64,000 nt of DNA from Pedobacter chitinilyticus. GTDB lineage: Bacteria > Bacteroidota > Bacteroidia > Sphingobacteriales > Sphingobacteriaceae. Every line of letters starts with the position of its first letter. The stretch's first letter is position 1. A model generated the notes under the pieces. It worked only from the letters and a program-made list of their open reading frames with translations, was not told the origin of the DNA and ran no database searches. The stretch spans positions 1 through 64,000 of the forward strand of contig NZ_QMHN01000002.1 in the NCBI RefSeq assembly GCF_003313385.1. The letters run 5' to 3'. This document shows positions 1-8,908 of this stretch, piece after piece. Position numbers and translations under genes: made by a program.

Positions 1-106
1 CCCGTATACACGGGAATGACGGCAAATGAACGTTTACATCATCCAAGCACTGGCGCTGTCTCTTCGTCATTCCCAACTCGATTGGGAATCCTAATACAAG
101 AAACCT
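1..106. repeat. Dispersed hairpin repeat, copy 1
   Basis: A 106-nt unit that recurs at 150-255 with one visible mismatch (actGGCG versus actAGCG), so the two copies are 149 nt apart. Each copy carries two small palindromes, TTCCCGT/ACGGGAA at its start and ATTCCCAA/TTGGGAAT near its end (about 69-90). A partial copy of the second palindrome and its flank recurs at 22441-22478. This looks like a REP or MITE-type dispersed intergenic repeat; no coding potential is visible. Confidence 0.8.
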
Positions 107-149
107 TTCATAAACCACATAGTTTTTTATGATCAAGTCCTTTAAGATT

Positions 150-255
150 CCCGTATACACGGGAATGACGGCAAATGAACGTTTACATCATCCAAGCACT
201 AGCGCTGTCTCTTCGTCATTCCCAACTCGATTGGGAATCCTAATACAAGAAACCT
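150..255. repeat. Dispersed hairpin repeat, copy 2
   Basis: Near-identical second copy of the unit at 1-106. Unrelated DNA of 43 nt separates the copies, so the pair is a direct repeat with a 149-nt period rather than a head-to-tail array. Confidence 0.8.
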
Positions 256-282
256 ATGCAGTTTGAACCGTGAACCTAGCTA

Positions 283-313
283 GACTTACGAAGTTTTGAA
301 AACTTCGTAAGTC
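283..313. repeat. Perfect 15-nt inverted repeat
   Basis: GACTTACGAAGTTTT is followed after one base by its exact reverse complement. It may be a repeat end or a bidirectional terminator, but no gene ends immediately beside it. Confidence 0.7.
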
Positions 314-351
314 TTCCTTTCATAGGCAGAGAGGGTGAAACATACAACACC

Positions 352-521
352 AACCTCTCCCTAACCCTCTCCTTGAAAATGAGAGGGGATTGGTAGTGCT
401 TAACTATGCTTACTACTAAACTTTAGAGTCTTCACAAACCTCTCCCTAACCCTCTCCTTGCAAAGTAGAGGGGACTGACACTGCTTAACTATGCTTACTA
501 CTAAACTTTAGGATTTGCACA
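352..521. repeat. Two tandem 85-nt repeats
   Basis: The segment starting AACCTCTCCCTAACCCTCTCC at 352 repeats at 437 with a few substitutions, and a third copy begins at 522 before diverging. Each copy contains a hairpin, CCCTCTC pairing with GAGAGGG. No gene was found in 1-652; this stretch is repeats only. Confidence 0.75.
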
Positions 522-537
522 AACCTTTCCCAAGCAC

Positions 538-582
538 ACCTCTCACCCTCTTAGGGACAGATGTCCAAAGGACAGAGAGGGT
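538..582. repeat. Cloverleaf-like repeat element, copy C
   Basis: An outer stem CCTCTC (539-544) / GAGAGG (575-580) encloses two hairpins: CCCT-ctt-AGGG (546-556) and GTCC-aaa-GGAC (563-573), joined by ACAGAT. The same architecture occurs at 18283-18324 and 21913-21958 with different but still complementary second hairpins. Confidence 0.7.
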
Positions 583-584
583 CT

Positions 585-620
585 AAAAAAAACCTCGCAA
601 GTTTTAACACTTACGAGGTT
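585..620 (-). terminator. Intrinsic terminator of the 653-5701 operon
   Basis: On the minus strand AACCTCGTAAGT pairs with ACTTGCGAGGTT (one mismatch) around a short loop and is followed by a run of about eight T. It lies 33 nt beyond the stop of the last gene of the minus-strand operon. Confidence 0.8.
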
Positions 621-652
621 CAGCGCTCATCATTTAATTACATGCTTTAAGC

Positions 653-2698
653 CTAGGGCTTAAATTTCTTATAAACACTATCAGGCAATAACTTAAGTGT
701 TTGTATAATTTGGTTGTTCTGCGATTTATATTGATTAAACTCGCCAATCAACTGATTTTTTCGGTTATCATCCTGCATCGGCTGCAAGTCAAAATTATCA
801 CCGATGTTAAACAAAGTCTGTCCGTTTAAAAAGTACTCGCCCGAAACATAGTCGATCAAGTCACTAACAGTTTGTTTAAGCGGGTAGCGATGTATATTTC
901 TAAACTGTCTTACCGTGTCTAAGCCAGTACCTACCCAAGTCACCACGTTAGGTGTCTTCACTTTGTAATTAGCTTGCATAAACTTCATTAACGAAGGTGT
1001 AATATCCAAATGACTTGATACTGCCCTAATACTGGCACTGCGTTTAAGCATAGGCGAGTAAATGATCAAAGGCACGTGGTAACGATCAATCTTGGTCGAC
1101 ATTGGGATTTCAGGTAGCCTGTGGTCACCTGTAATCACGAAAATGGTATTTTGATACGCAGGAAGCTTAGCAAACTCCTGAAAGAAATATTTCAACGCCT
1201 CATCACTGTACATGATGGTCGCATATTGGTCTTTGTAGTTTCTGTGCTCCCCTTTTTGCCCCTCATCAAAGCCCAATTTGTTCATTTGACTTTCCATTAA
1301 GCCATAATAACGATCCATTTCTGGCACCTTATAAGGCGTGTGCATGGAGATGGTTTGGATATAACTTACAAAAGGTTGGCTGCCTGGCAACTTGGCGTAA
1401 TAACCGATGGCTTTCTTCATCAGGTCCAAATCAGGGTAACCCCAATAAGAGTTGTGCGCCGCAGGAAAATCATTAAAGTTAGCTTTAGAAATGATTTCAT
1501 CAACCCCTTGCGATCGGATAAAAAGCCCTTCATTATCAAAAGCCACATCAGTGCTCATTAAAAACGACGAGTGGTAGCCATTATGTTTTAGCAAACCCAA
1601 AGTAGTAAAGGCTTTTGGCATACGTGCCCCCAATTCGTTATAGCCTTTATCAAAAAAAGGCAGCGAACCTAAAATAGAAGGCAATGAAGCAAAAGTACGT
1701 CCCTGTGCAGCCAAAAAGTTCTCAAAGTACAAACTTCTACCCCTTAACTGATCTAAAAACGGTGTGAAACTTCCCAAATAAGAATTAGGTCCACTAAAGG
1801 CCCTTCCTAAACCTTCAACCTGAATAAAAACAATATTAGGTCTTCTGGCACTGTCCACATTAAAGAAGTTGCCTAACACATCTGCGGTATTTTCCTCTCT
1901 CAAAAAAGGATAAGCGCTATTCACATACTTCATTTGTGGACCAAGAGCGTTTCCGCCATCAGCACCATCTTCAAAGTAGTTGGCCGCGTAAATATCTACA
2001 TTAGGTTCGTTATCAAAAAAGTAAGCATAGCTATTCTCAAAGAAAAATGCTTCCTTATTAATGGCCACATTGTACTCATAATCCCTCTTAAAACCAGTTT
2101 GCGACGGCAATGAAGAAACATTAAAATAAAGTAACGCCAACGAAACCACCAACACTCCTGCGGCAATACGATAGTTGAAAGACTTTATTCTGGCAGCTAT
2201 TTTAAGCGCAAACCATAAAAACACAAATGGTAAAATGAAAATAACGATGCTCAAAAAGTCAATACTTAAACCTGCTGATACAGTTTGCTTGATATCGGCA
2301 TATGAATAGCCATAAAAATCAGATCCAAGCGGTACCAAAGCCGTAAAAAAGTATTTGAGCAGCAAAAGATAAATGAGAATATAAATGCTAAAAATGATAC
2401 CCGCAGCAATGTAAATTTGCTTTTTCACTTTCAACGAGAAGAAGAAGAGCAAAAAGGGCAAATAAAGCACTGGCAAACATTTAAGCACAAAAATCACATC
2501 AAAAAACAATGACTTTAAAGCCAACAAGAAAAATTCCGATGGGATATTACCTTTGATGATAATGTAAGTATACTCCAGTAGCTTAATAAAAAACACCGTT
2601 GCCAACAGCGCTACTGCATATTTAATAAACAGTATGGCGCTATTCTTAAACCTGTCTAAAACTGGATATTCTGGTGCTTCAAAAAAAGTATTTTCCAT
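653..2698 (-). CDS. LTA synthase-like sulfatase-fold membrane phosphotransferase
   Basis: A 681-aa membrane enzyme of the LtaS / phosphoglycerol transferase type in the alkaline phosphatase superfamily. About five membrane segments lie within residues 20-195 (roughly 20-40, 57-90, 95-115, 145-168, 178-193), followed by an exported sulfatase-like domain from about residue 288 (PNIVFIQVEGLG). E295 is a likely metal ligand, T335 in GRTFASLP the likely nucleophile, and SMHTPY and TGDHR fit the remaining metal site. It is the last gene of a four-gene operon, 6 nt after the glycosyltransferase gene. The family transfers phosphoglycerol or phosphoethanolamine onto glycans or lipids. A Gram-negative Bacteroidota cell has no classical teichoic acid, so decoration of an exopolysaccharide or glycolipid made by the neighbouring transferase is inferred. 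Confidence 0.85.
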   Translation of the reverse strand: MENTFFEAPEYPVLDRFKNSAILFIKYAVALLATVFFIKLLEYTYIIIKGNIPSEFFLLALKSLFFDVIFVLKCLPVLYLPFLLFFFSLKVKKQIYIAAGIIFSIYILIYLLLLKYFFTALVPLGSDFYGYSYADIKQTVSAGLSIDFLSIVIFILPFVFLWFALKIAARIKSFNYRIAAGVLVVSLALLYFNVSSLPSQTGFKRDYEYNVAINKEAFFFENSYAYFFDNEPNVDIYAANYFEDGADGGNALGPQMKYVNSAYPFLREENTADVLGNFFNVDSARRPNIVFIQVEGLGRAFSGPNSYLGSFTPFLDQLRGRSLYFENFLAAQGRTFASLPSILGSLPFFDKGYNELGARMPKAFTTLGLLKHNGYHSSFLMSTDVAFDNEGLFIRSQGVDEIISKANFNDFPAAHNSYWGYPDLDLMKKAIGYYAKLPGSQPFVSYIQTISMHTPYKVPEMDRYYGLMESQMNKLGFDEGQKGEHRNYKDQYATIMYSDEALKYFFQEFAKLPAYQNTIFVITGDHRLPEIPMSTKIDRYHVPLIIYSPMLKRSASIRAVSSHLDITPSLMKFMQANYKVKTPNVVTWVGTGLDTVRQFRNIHRYPLKQTVSDLIDYVSGEYFLNGQTLFNIGDNFDLQPMQDDNRKNQLIGEFNQYKSQNNQIIQTLKLLPDSVYKKFKP

Positions 2699-2704
2699 AT
2701 CTAT

Positions 2705-4162
2705 CTAAATAGTCGTTGTTTGTTGTGGTACTTCTTCAGTCTTTTTTTCTTCCTTAAAACCTTTACGGGTCATCGCTCCCCAATTATTCTTCCCTATAAA
2801 CTTGTGGATATTTCCTTTGATAGACCAATACACCGTTAAAGGATGGTACAAAATAGGCTCTAAGAAAGCAGCCAATAACAGCTTTACCAAATCACCGCCC
2901 TTAGTGTACTGTTGGTACGACATCTCTTCGAATAAAATGGCTATGGTAGACAACGCCAGTGAGAAGAAGTAAACCATAGAAATCAAGATCAGCGAAAACT
3001 CCCAGTTAATGTTCCCCATTAAAGCTAGCAGTATAAAAATACTGATACCCAAAAACTCGATGATAGGCGCCAACCATTCAAAAAAGAACCAATAAGGATA
3101 GCTTAGCATCCCTAAAATACCATATCTGGGATTAAAGAAAAGGTCTTTGTGCATCCACAAGGTTTCTATGGTACCCCTAGTCCAACGGTTACGCTGACGG
3201 CCCAAAATCTGCAAGTCACCAGGAGCCTCTGTCCAGCACAACGGATCGGGAATGTAAACCACTTTAAACCGTCTATCCTGCTCATACATGTAGCGTCTCA
3301 TTCTTACCACCAACTCCATATCCTCCCCTACCGTACTGTCGTCGTAGCCACCTACCTTAATCACAATATTTTTATCAAACAAGCCCATAGCACCTGATAT
3401 GATCAACAAACCATTCAATCGGCTCCAAGCCATACGTCCCATTAAAAAAGCACGAATGTATTCCAACACCTGAAAACGCGGCCATAAATTTTTGGGCATG
3501 TTCACTTCCACCAACTTACCATCCTCAACCTTACATGAGTTGGCAATACGTACCACACCACCCGTAGCAATCACCTGATATTTCTCTTCCAAATAAGGCT
3601 TAGCCAGTTTCAATAAAGCATCTTCCTGTACAATACAATCTACGTCGATACATAAAATCAAATCTTTTCCAGCTACGTTAATCCCTGCGTTAAGCGCATC
3701 AGACTTACCCCCGTTCACTTTATCAACCACCGTTAACTTAGAAAAAGAAGGTAACTTGGATTTATAAACGCCCCTGATCTCGTTACACTGAATTTGATAG
3801 TTCACCGCAAAATCAACCTTTTCCAACTGATAATAGTCGAACATCCGTTGAAAGGTATTGTCCTTACTGCCGTCGTTAATAATGATTACCTCATAATTAC
3901 CGTAATGCAGCGAAAGTAGCGATCGGATATTTTCGATAATGGTTGCTTCCTCATTATACGCAGGTGCTAAAATGGATACCGACGGAGCCAAAGGCGATAC
4001 CAATATTTCACGGTAGTTCACATAGCTGTTCTTTTTCATATAGCCATTCATTTCAATGGCCGAAAGCAAAGTAAGCACCACATACGACCCCATTACAAAC
4101 ATCGCGTAATAGAATATCCCATTGTTAAAGAAGGTCTCAAAAGTGGCTAAAAACTCTCTCAT
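2705..4162 (-). CDS. Membrane family 2 glycosyltransferase (PgaC/IcaA-like)
   Basis: A 485-aa processive-type GT2. There is one N-terminal membrane helix (about 15-36), a cytoplasmic GT-A domain with PAYNEE (67-72), NDGS (96-99), the metal-binding DVD (173-175), GED with the catalytic acid (279-281) and QRNRW (323-327, the QxxRW product-binding motif), then about four C-terminal helices (350-430). The full motif set fits enzymes that polymerise and extrude beta-linked glycans such as poly-N-acetylglucosamine, or that glycosylate lipids. Its start overlaps the stop of the HEAT gene by one base, indicating coupled translation. The substrate cannot be read from sequence. Confidence 0.9.
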   Translation of the reverse strand: MREFLATFETFFNNGIFYYAMFVMGSYVVLTLLSAIEMNGYMKKNSYVNYREILVSPLAPSVSILAPAYNEEATIIENIRSLLSLHYGNYEVIIINDGSKDNTFQRMFDYYQLEKVDFAVNYQIQCNEIRGVYKSKLPSFSKLTVVDKVNGGKSDALNAGINVAGKDLILCIDVDCIVQEDALLKLAKPYLEEKYQVIATGGVVRIANSCKVEDGKLVEVNMPKNLWPRFQVLEYIRAFLMGRMAWSRLNGLLIISGAMGLFDKNIVIKVGGYDDSTVGEDMELVVRMRRYMYEQDRRFKVVYIPDPLCWTEAPGDLQILGRQRNRWTRGTIETLWMHKDLFFNPRYGILGMLSYPYWFFFEWLAPIIEFLGISIFILLALMGNINWEFSLILISMVYFFSLALSTIAILFEEMSYQQYTKGGDLVKLLLAAFLEPILYHPLTVYWSIKGNIHKFIGKNNWGAMTRKGFKEEKKTEEVPQQTTTI

Positions 4163-5307
4163 TATTGCTTAATACGGTGGTCTAAAACGTGTTTAATCAA
4201 GGCTTGGTTCTCTAACGTAGTTTGCTTATATATTTCTCTAAGCTTAGCTTCGCCATACGCAGGGTTTCTCTTAATGGCATATAGCGCTTCCTTTTTTATC
4301 TTTGGATCACTAGAGTAAATCCTCGATGATAAAAATTCATTATAGTTACCCGATGAAATTTTACCTAGGGAGTTCAATATCTCTAGCTTGATCTCTTCAG
4401 GCTGGTCAAAATACACTTCAAACATGTGTTTTTCTGCATCTGCCAACTCCAATTTCCCAATAATTTCTACCGATTTTTTTACCACTTTAGGATTATGGTG
4501 CTTTAAAAGTCGCTGCACCTCTTGTGAGGCATCAAACTGCATAAAATGATCAATCAGCTTTAAACAGAGCATCACTACCGTATCATTGGGCGAACGAAGC
4601 CAATGTGAAAAAGACGGAATGACTAATTGCTTGTTTTTGGTAATGATTTCGAACAATACCACTTGGTGCCAATCTAAGATACGTTCTTGCGCCCTGTCTA
4701 AAAAGCGAAAAGGATATTGTTCAGATAGTTTGATATAAGCCGCCTGCGCTTCCATACGTAAAAGGCCATTTTCATCATCAGTATACTTAATAATCTCTCC
4801 CGCCATTTCCTTAATACGCATCTCATTCGCTTCACGAATCCCCTCTATCTTTACCTCCCAATTTTTATTGTTGATTTTCTTCTTCGATTGCTTATCTAAG
4901 TTAAGGCGCCTATACAAAATAGAAAGTACTTCCTGTATCTTGCCTGTGAAGTTTTTATGATAAGTAAGAATTTCGGCTGTTAAAACTTGATTGACAATTG
5001 GATTTCGCAATGGCAACTTGCTCATTTTAGGATAAAAATGATCGACAATCTCCTCCGTACTATCGCTCTCATCAAAAATCACCAAATTAGCCAGCATATT
5101 ATCAATATACTCCTTCCATTTAGCCTCATCTCGTTTCTTTTTAATTTGCTGCGCACGCCTAAAACTGATATAGAGATAAAGCTCCAATACCGCAATCACG
5201 CAGAAAAGAATGATCAGGAGCGAAATCCTAATATTAGATGGGAAATAAAATAAGCGATCTGTATAGGTTTCCCTGATGTAGTTGAAGATCGTTTGGAAAA
5301 AGTTCAT
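4162..5307 (-). CDS. HEAT-repeat membrane-anchored protein
   Basis: A 381-aa protein with one N-terminal membrane helix (about 27-49) and a cytoplasmic part made of paired helices typical of HEAT/armadillo repeats, for example in the stretch from ILDWHQVVLFEIITKN to the C-terminus. Such repeats are scaffolds. Its place between a receiver-domain gene (19 nt upstream) and a GT2 gene (overlapping) suggests it relays or assembles regulation of the glycosyltransferase, which is inference. No catalytic motif was seen. Confidence 0.75.
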   Translation of the reverse strand: MNFFQTIFNYIRETYTDRLFYFPSNIRISLLIILFCVIAVLELYLYISFRRAQQIKKKRDEAKWKEYIDNMLANLVIFDESDSTEEIVDHFYPKMSKLPLRNPIVNQVLTAEILTYHKNFTGKIQEVLSILYRRLNLDKQSKKKINNKNWEVKIEGIREANEMRIKEMAGEIIKYTDDENGLLRMEAQAAYIKLSEQYPFRFLDRAQERILDWHQVVLFEIITKNKQLVIPSFSHWLRSPNDTVVMLCLKLIDHFMQFDASQEVQRLLKHHNPKVVKKSVEIIGKLELADAEKHMFEVYFDQPEEIKLEILNSLGKISSGNYNEFLSSRIYSSDPKIKKEALYAIKRNPAYGEAKLREIYKQTTLENQALIKHVLDHRIKQ

Positions 5308-5326
5308 GTTTTAGGCCAATCGTTTA

Positions 5327-5701
5327 CTAAAAAACGTTCTGCTTGATGTATCTTTTGATCCTAACTGAAAGTTCGTTAAGGTTAAAGGGTTTGTAAATGA
5401 AATCGTCGGCTCCCAAATGAAAACCTTCTAATACCACATTTTCCAAACCTACCGCAGAAATTAATAATACTGGAGTACTCTTCTTAATCGGATCGTTTTT
5501 GATATAGCTCAAAATTTCCATTCCGCCCACAAAAGGCATCATGATATCCGTAAGAATTAGGTCGTAAGTATTGCTTTTTACCTTTTCCATAGCCTGCCTT
5601 CCATCGGCGGCCACATCAACCTGATAGCCATCTTTCTTTAGTTTAAACTCCAAAGCTTTAAGCATCAAAACCTCATCTTCAGCAATTAATATTTTCGACA
5701 T
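5327..5701 (-). CDS. Stand-alone CheY-like receiver domain
   Basis: A 124-aa single receiver domain with the acidic pair E8-D9, phospho-acceptor D52 in LILTDIMMP, S82 and K104 in IYKPF. It has no output domain, so it must act through a protein partner. The first gene of the operon, it is followed directly by the HEAT protein and GT2, a context that points to phosphorylation-dependent control of polysaccharide synthesis. No histidine kinase is encoded nearby. Confidence 0.92.
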   Translation of the reverse strand: MSKILIAEDEVLMLKALEFKLKKDGYQVDVAADGRQAMEKVKSNTYDLILTDIMMPFVGGMEILSYIKNDPIKKSTPVLLISAVGLENVVLEGFHLGADDFIYKPFNLNELSVRIKRYIKQNVF

Positions 5702-5789
5702 CTTTCTTCCTGTTATATTAATGACATTACAATTTTCTTACCACTTATAAGAATGTGCCTAAACTCGCAAATACAATGGTTATCAAATA

Positions 5790-5797
5790 CAAATATA
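5790..5797 (-). promoter_or_regulatory. Candidate -7 box for the receiver-HEAT-GT2 operon
   Basis: The minus strand reads TATATTTG, matching the Bacteroidota -7 consensus TAnnTTTG, about 90 nt ahead of the receiver gene. No clear TTTG -33 element was found at the usual distance, so this is tentative. Confidence 0.3.
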
Positions 5798-5852
5798 GCG
5801 TTAAACACTCTTTTTCGGAGTACTAAATTCCCCACAATGTGGAAACGAGATA

Positions 5853-6872
5853 TTAAAGGACAGTATCTAATCTATAAATTTGTCCTTTTCCGTCTACTAG
5901 GATCACTAATCCATCGGATGCTTTCACTGCATTACAGCTCAAACCCGAAATATTTTGCCAACGCTTGCCACCATCTCTTGAAATATCAGTACCCGAAGTA
6001 CCAGTGGCTATTAAAAAATCTTTGGTTACAAAGGTCACTCCCGAACGATAACCACTTACAGGTTGAATGGGCTTTTTCCATTTTTTGCCTCCATTACTGG
6101 TCAATAGCACATTATTTTGGTTATCCTTATCATTTAAATAATTACCGCCAACCGCTACGCCATTCTTTTCATCAAAAAAATCAATAGAAAAAACACCTGT
6201 GCTATTTTCTCCTTGTATAATGGGACATTTGAAAACTTTCCAGCTTTGACCATAATTAGCCGAATAATAGATGTTGGAAACTACACCACCAGTAGCAATC
6301 CAAACCTTTCCGTTTCCTGCGGTTTTAATAGAAGTCCCACTGGCAGCAAAACCTGCCTCTCCTACTTTCATTGGCTGTTTGAGCTTTTCAGAAATATTTT
6401 TCCAGGATAAGCCCCCATCATCAGTACGCAGCAGTTGCATTTGATGATGAATTGGATCTCCGAACACGATACCGTTTTGAGCATCCCAAAAATCCATCCC
6501 GTTAAAAAATGCGGCGCTATCTGTATTCTTGTAATTTTCTCGCCAAGTTTTACCACCATCAACAGTTGATAAAATGTAAGCTGGCGATCCTGCATTCACG
6601 ACAATAGCCTTGTGCTGATCAAAAGCTTGGATGTCCCTAAAATCAAGTTTCTCATAGCCTTTTGGTTGCATCCATTTCCAGGTTTTACCTCCATCTACTG
6701 ATTTTCCGATGGTTCCCTTGGTGCCACTCACCCAAATCACTTGTTTATTGACTACCGCCAAACCACGCATGCTAATTTTAGCATCGGTAACCAAAGGTTT
6801 AAGTTGATAACTTTGGCCAACTGCCCAAAAAGGCAATACCAAGAATAATAAGATGTTGAAGAGCTTATGCAT
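5853..6872 (-). CDS. Secreted YCF48/BNR-repeat beta-propeller protein
   Basis: A 339-aa protein with signal peptide (residues 1-19, ending FWAVGQ) and six or so BNR/YCF48-like repeats recognisable by SVDGGKTW, TVDGGKTW, RTDDGGLSW, SANYGQSW, TSNGGKKW and SRDGGKRW. The repeats predict a six- or seven-bladed propeller in the periplasm or outside the cell. Relatives include photosystem assembly factor YCF48 and sialidase-like proteins, but no sialidase active site can be claimed. It ends 4 nt before the start of nothing else in its operon; the DUF2147 gene lies just upstream (4-nt gap), so the two are probably co-transcribed. Confidence 0.85.
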   Translation of the reverse strand: MHKLFNILLFLVLPFWAVGQSYQLKPLVTDAKISMRGLAVVNKQVIWVSGTKGTIGKSVDGGKTWKWMQPKGYEKLDFRDIQAFDQHKAIVVNAGSPAYILSTVDGGKTWRENYKNTDSAAFFNGMDFWDAQNGIVFGDPIHHQMQLLRTDDGGLSWKNISEKLKQPMKVGEAGFAASGTSIKTAGNGKVWIATGGVVSNIYYSANYGQSWKVFKCPIIQGENSTGVFSIDFFDEKNGVAVGGNYLNDKDNQNNVLLTSNGGKKWKKPIQPVSGYRSGVTFVTKDFLIATGTSGTDISRDGGKRWQNISGLSCNAVKASDGLVILVDGKGQIYRLDTVL

Positions 6873-6876
6873 TACT

Positions 6877-7311
6877 TTATTTTATCCGTTTCCAAACTTC
6901 GGTTCTACCGATTAACGACACGCCAATAAAACCTCTAATGCTTAATTGATTAGGTTCTTTTAAAGTAAGTTTACAGCTATAGGTTTTGCCCGACTTGGGA
7001 TCATAGATCGTTCCATCTTGCCATTTACCTCCGTCAAACTCAAAGTTTTTCAGAATCTCTAAGCCCAAAACAGGCTTGTTGCGCAAACTCTCATTAGGAT
7101 TTTTATCATCGGTTTTTGGCTTTCCTTTTTCATCATTAGGTTCTTTGATCCAAACCAGTTTACCGAAAAATTTCTCTCCACGTTTGTAGATTTCTATTTG
7201 GCCTTCACCCGATGGATTAACCCATTTACCCAATATATCGTCTTTCTTTTGTGCAAATAACTGTAGCGAAAACGCTATGAACGCAATCAATAATGAAGTT
7301 TTCCTTAACAT
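6877..7311 (-). CDS. Secreted DUF2147 family protein
   Basis: A 144-aa protein with signal peptide (1-20, LQLFAQ) and the DUF2147 pattern: an opening DDILGKWVNPSGEG strand, a central NPNESLRNKPVLGL segment, WQDGTIYDPKSGKTY, and closing IRGFIGVSLIGRTEVW. The family forms a small beta-barrel and its function is unknown. It is probably transcribed with the propeller gene 4 nt downstream. Confidence 0.88.
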   Translation of the reverse strand: MLRKTSLLIAFIAFSLQLFAQKKDDILGKWVNPSGEGQIEIYKRGEKFFGKLVWIKEPNDEKGKPKTDDKNPNESLRNKPVLGLEILKNFEFDGGKWQDGTIYDPKSGKTYSCKLTLKEPNQLSIRGFIGVSLIGRTEVWKRIK

Positions 7312-7453
7312 AATCTTGATATTTAATCTTTATAAAGTTAAGGATTAAGCGCCACAAAAGTTTCAAGAAATTAAAAATTAAGAGGTAGTATACGCTAAAA
7401 GGTTGTAACCCGCAAAGCACATCACAGCATCAAATTTAGAGGATGCTGGAGCA

Positions 7454-7756
7454 TTACCTGATGCTCAAAAAAGCAATAATCCCAGCTTGAGTCTCCAATA
7501 ACTGCTCTTCTGCTTGATATACTGCAAAATCATCATGATCATCTAAAGGCGTGGCGGTATACCCTTTGGAAAGGAATAGGGTAATGATTTGGTCTTTAAG
7601 TAGGATGGGTTCAAAATCACCACACACCCGTAAAATGTGGTCACAATCTTCAAGGTCAAAACTAGCATCAACACCCAAAGGCATTGCTTTGATCTCGTCA
7701 ACAATTTGTTGAGCTACAAAAGTGCTGTCTATATTTGTTTTGAATACCTCGATCAT
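7454..7756 (-). CDS. Small hypothetical protein
   Basis: A 100-aa soluble protein. The pattern (MIEVFKTNIDSTFVAQQIVDEI, a DFEDCDHILRVCG-like middle strand, then KDQIITLFLSKGY) resembles the beta-alpha-beta layout of heavy-metal-associated or ferredoxin-like folds, but the usual CxxC metal motif is absent; it has two single cysteines. Function is not known. It stands alone between DUF2147 and the VOC genes. Confidence 0.65.
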   Translation of the reverse strand: MIEVFKTNIDSTFVAQQIVDEIKAMPLGVDASFDLEDCDHILRVCGDFEPILLKDQIITLFLSKGYTATPLDDHDDFAVYQAEEQLLETQAGIIAFLSIR

Positions 7757-7886
7757 CGTTTGATAGTGGGCGATAAAGCAAATAAAAATCTAGTTTTTTT
7801 TAAAGAGCTATAATAAAGATACTAAAGTAAATAGCAATATGAGCAACACTTCATTTATTTTTATCAGTGTTGCTCATTGCATTAGT

Positions 7887-8297
7887 TTAAGCCTTTTCTG
7901 GAAGGTTGTTCATGTCTAAATAAGAGATCTCCCAAATATGTCCGTCAGGGTCTTCAAAACTACGGCCATACATCCAGCCATGGTCTTGCGTGGGCACTGG
8001 CGAAAAACCACCAGCTGCAATGGCTAATTCAACCATTTCATCTACTTCTTCCCTACTTTGGGCAGAAATGCAGATTAACACCTCGGTGCTTTCCTTTGCG
8101 TTAGCAACAGGTTTATTGGTGAACTTCTTGAAAAAATCTTCTCGCAGCAACATCACCAAAATATCATCGCCCAAAATGATACTCGTTGCATCCTCGTTGG
8201 TGAATTGCTGATCAAAGCTAAAGCCCAATTTGGTGTAAAAATCAATGGACCTGTTTAGATCCTTCACAGGAATATTCAAAAACATTTTTCTACCCAT
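7887..8297 (-). CDS. VOC superfamily (glyoxalase/bleomycin-resistance-like) protein
   Basis: A VOC fold with paired beta-alpha-beta-beta-beta units: MFLNIPVKDLNRSIDFYTKLGF opens the first, and YGRSFEDPDGHIWEIS closes the second with the typical DPDG(H/N)xWE metal-site motif. The start at 8297 (MGRKMF) is preferred because the ten residues before it do not align with the family. The product is about 136 aa. Substrate is unknown. It lies 41 nt downstream of another VOC-type gene and is likely in the same transcript. Confidence 0.85.
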   Translation of the reverse strand: MGRKMFLNIPVKDLNRSIDFYTKLGFSFDQQFTNEDATSIILGDDILVMLLREDFFKKFTNKPVANAKESTEVLICISAQSREEVDEMVELAIAAGGFSPVPTQDHGWMYGRSFEDPDGHIWEISYLDMNNLPEKA

Positions 8298-8338
8298 CTC
8301 TGCTAAGTTTTGGTCATTAAATAACAAGTAACATGATA

Positions 8339-8800
8339 TTATTGAGCAGCCTTTCCGTCCTGCGCCTCGTTATAGCTAATCATCCATTGAATTTGGAACT
8401 TATCGGTTAGCATGCCATAATAATCGCCCCAAAACATGTCAGCCATAGGCATCTGCACCGTTCCACCCTCGCCAAGCGCAGCAAAAATTCTGTCGGCATC
8501 TGCACGGCTATCTACACTTACACAAAGGGAGATATTAGTTCCAGCGGTCACTTGCGGCATGGTCGAGGGCACATCAGTCCCCATCAACATACTTTTGCCG
8601 ATAGGAAGAGCAATATGCATGATCCCGTTGGCCTCATCTTCAGGAATACCTTGGTCCATACAACCTTCTTGATCATTTGATTCAGGAGGTGCTTGGTTAA
8701 AACGCATTAAGAAAGGAAAATCTCCGCCAAAAATGGCTTTGTAAAAATTGAAAACTTCTTCAGTATTACCGTTAAAGTTTAAATAAGGATTAATAATCAT
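8339..8800 (-). CDS. PhnB-like VOC protein
   Basis: A 153-aa protein of the PhnB / 3-demethylubiquinone-methyltransferase-like VOC branch: it begins MIINPYLNFNGNTEEVFNFY, has MHIALPIG with MLMGTD in the middle, and ends with FWGDYYGMLTDKFQIQWMI, all hallmarks of the branch. The PhnB name is historical; catalytic phosphonate chemistry is not implied. It forms part of a run of small minus-strand genes with VOC and DinB folds opposite a GlxA-type regulator. Confidence 0.88.
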   Translation of the reverse strand: MIINPYLNFNGNTEEVFNFYKAIFGGDFPFLMRFNQAPPESNDQEGCMDQGIPEDEANGIMHIALPIGKSMLMGTDVPSTMPQVTAGTNISLCVSVDSRADADRIFAALGEGGTVQMPMADMFWGDYYGMLTDKFQIQWMISYNEAQDGKAAQ

Positions 8801-8908
8801 AGCTTTATTATTTTGATTTGAGATAATTGTTGGTTACAAATTTAACGGCCCTTTTTAGCTTTCCACGTTGCCGAACAGGTCAACTTTGAGGGCATTTAAG
8901 ACATCTTT

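Noticed and set aside
5753..6187. 144-aa plus-strand ORF opposite the propeller gene
   Set aside because: Overlaps most of the C-terminal BNR repeats of a well-supported minus-strand gene.
8339..8800. PhnB-like gene as part of the phosphonate system
   Set aside because: The PhnB name does not imply phosphonate catalysis, and the gene lies 39 kb from the phosphonate cluster among VOC and DinB genes.
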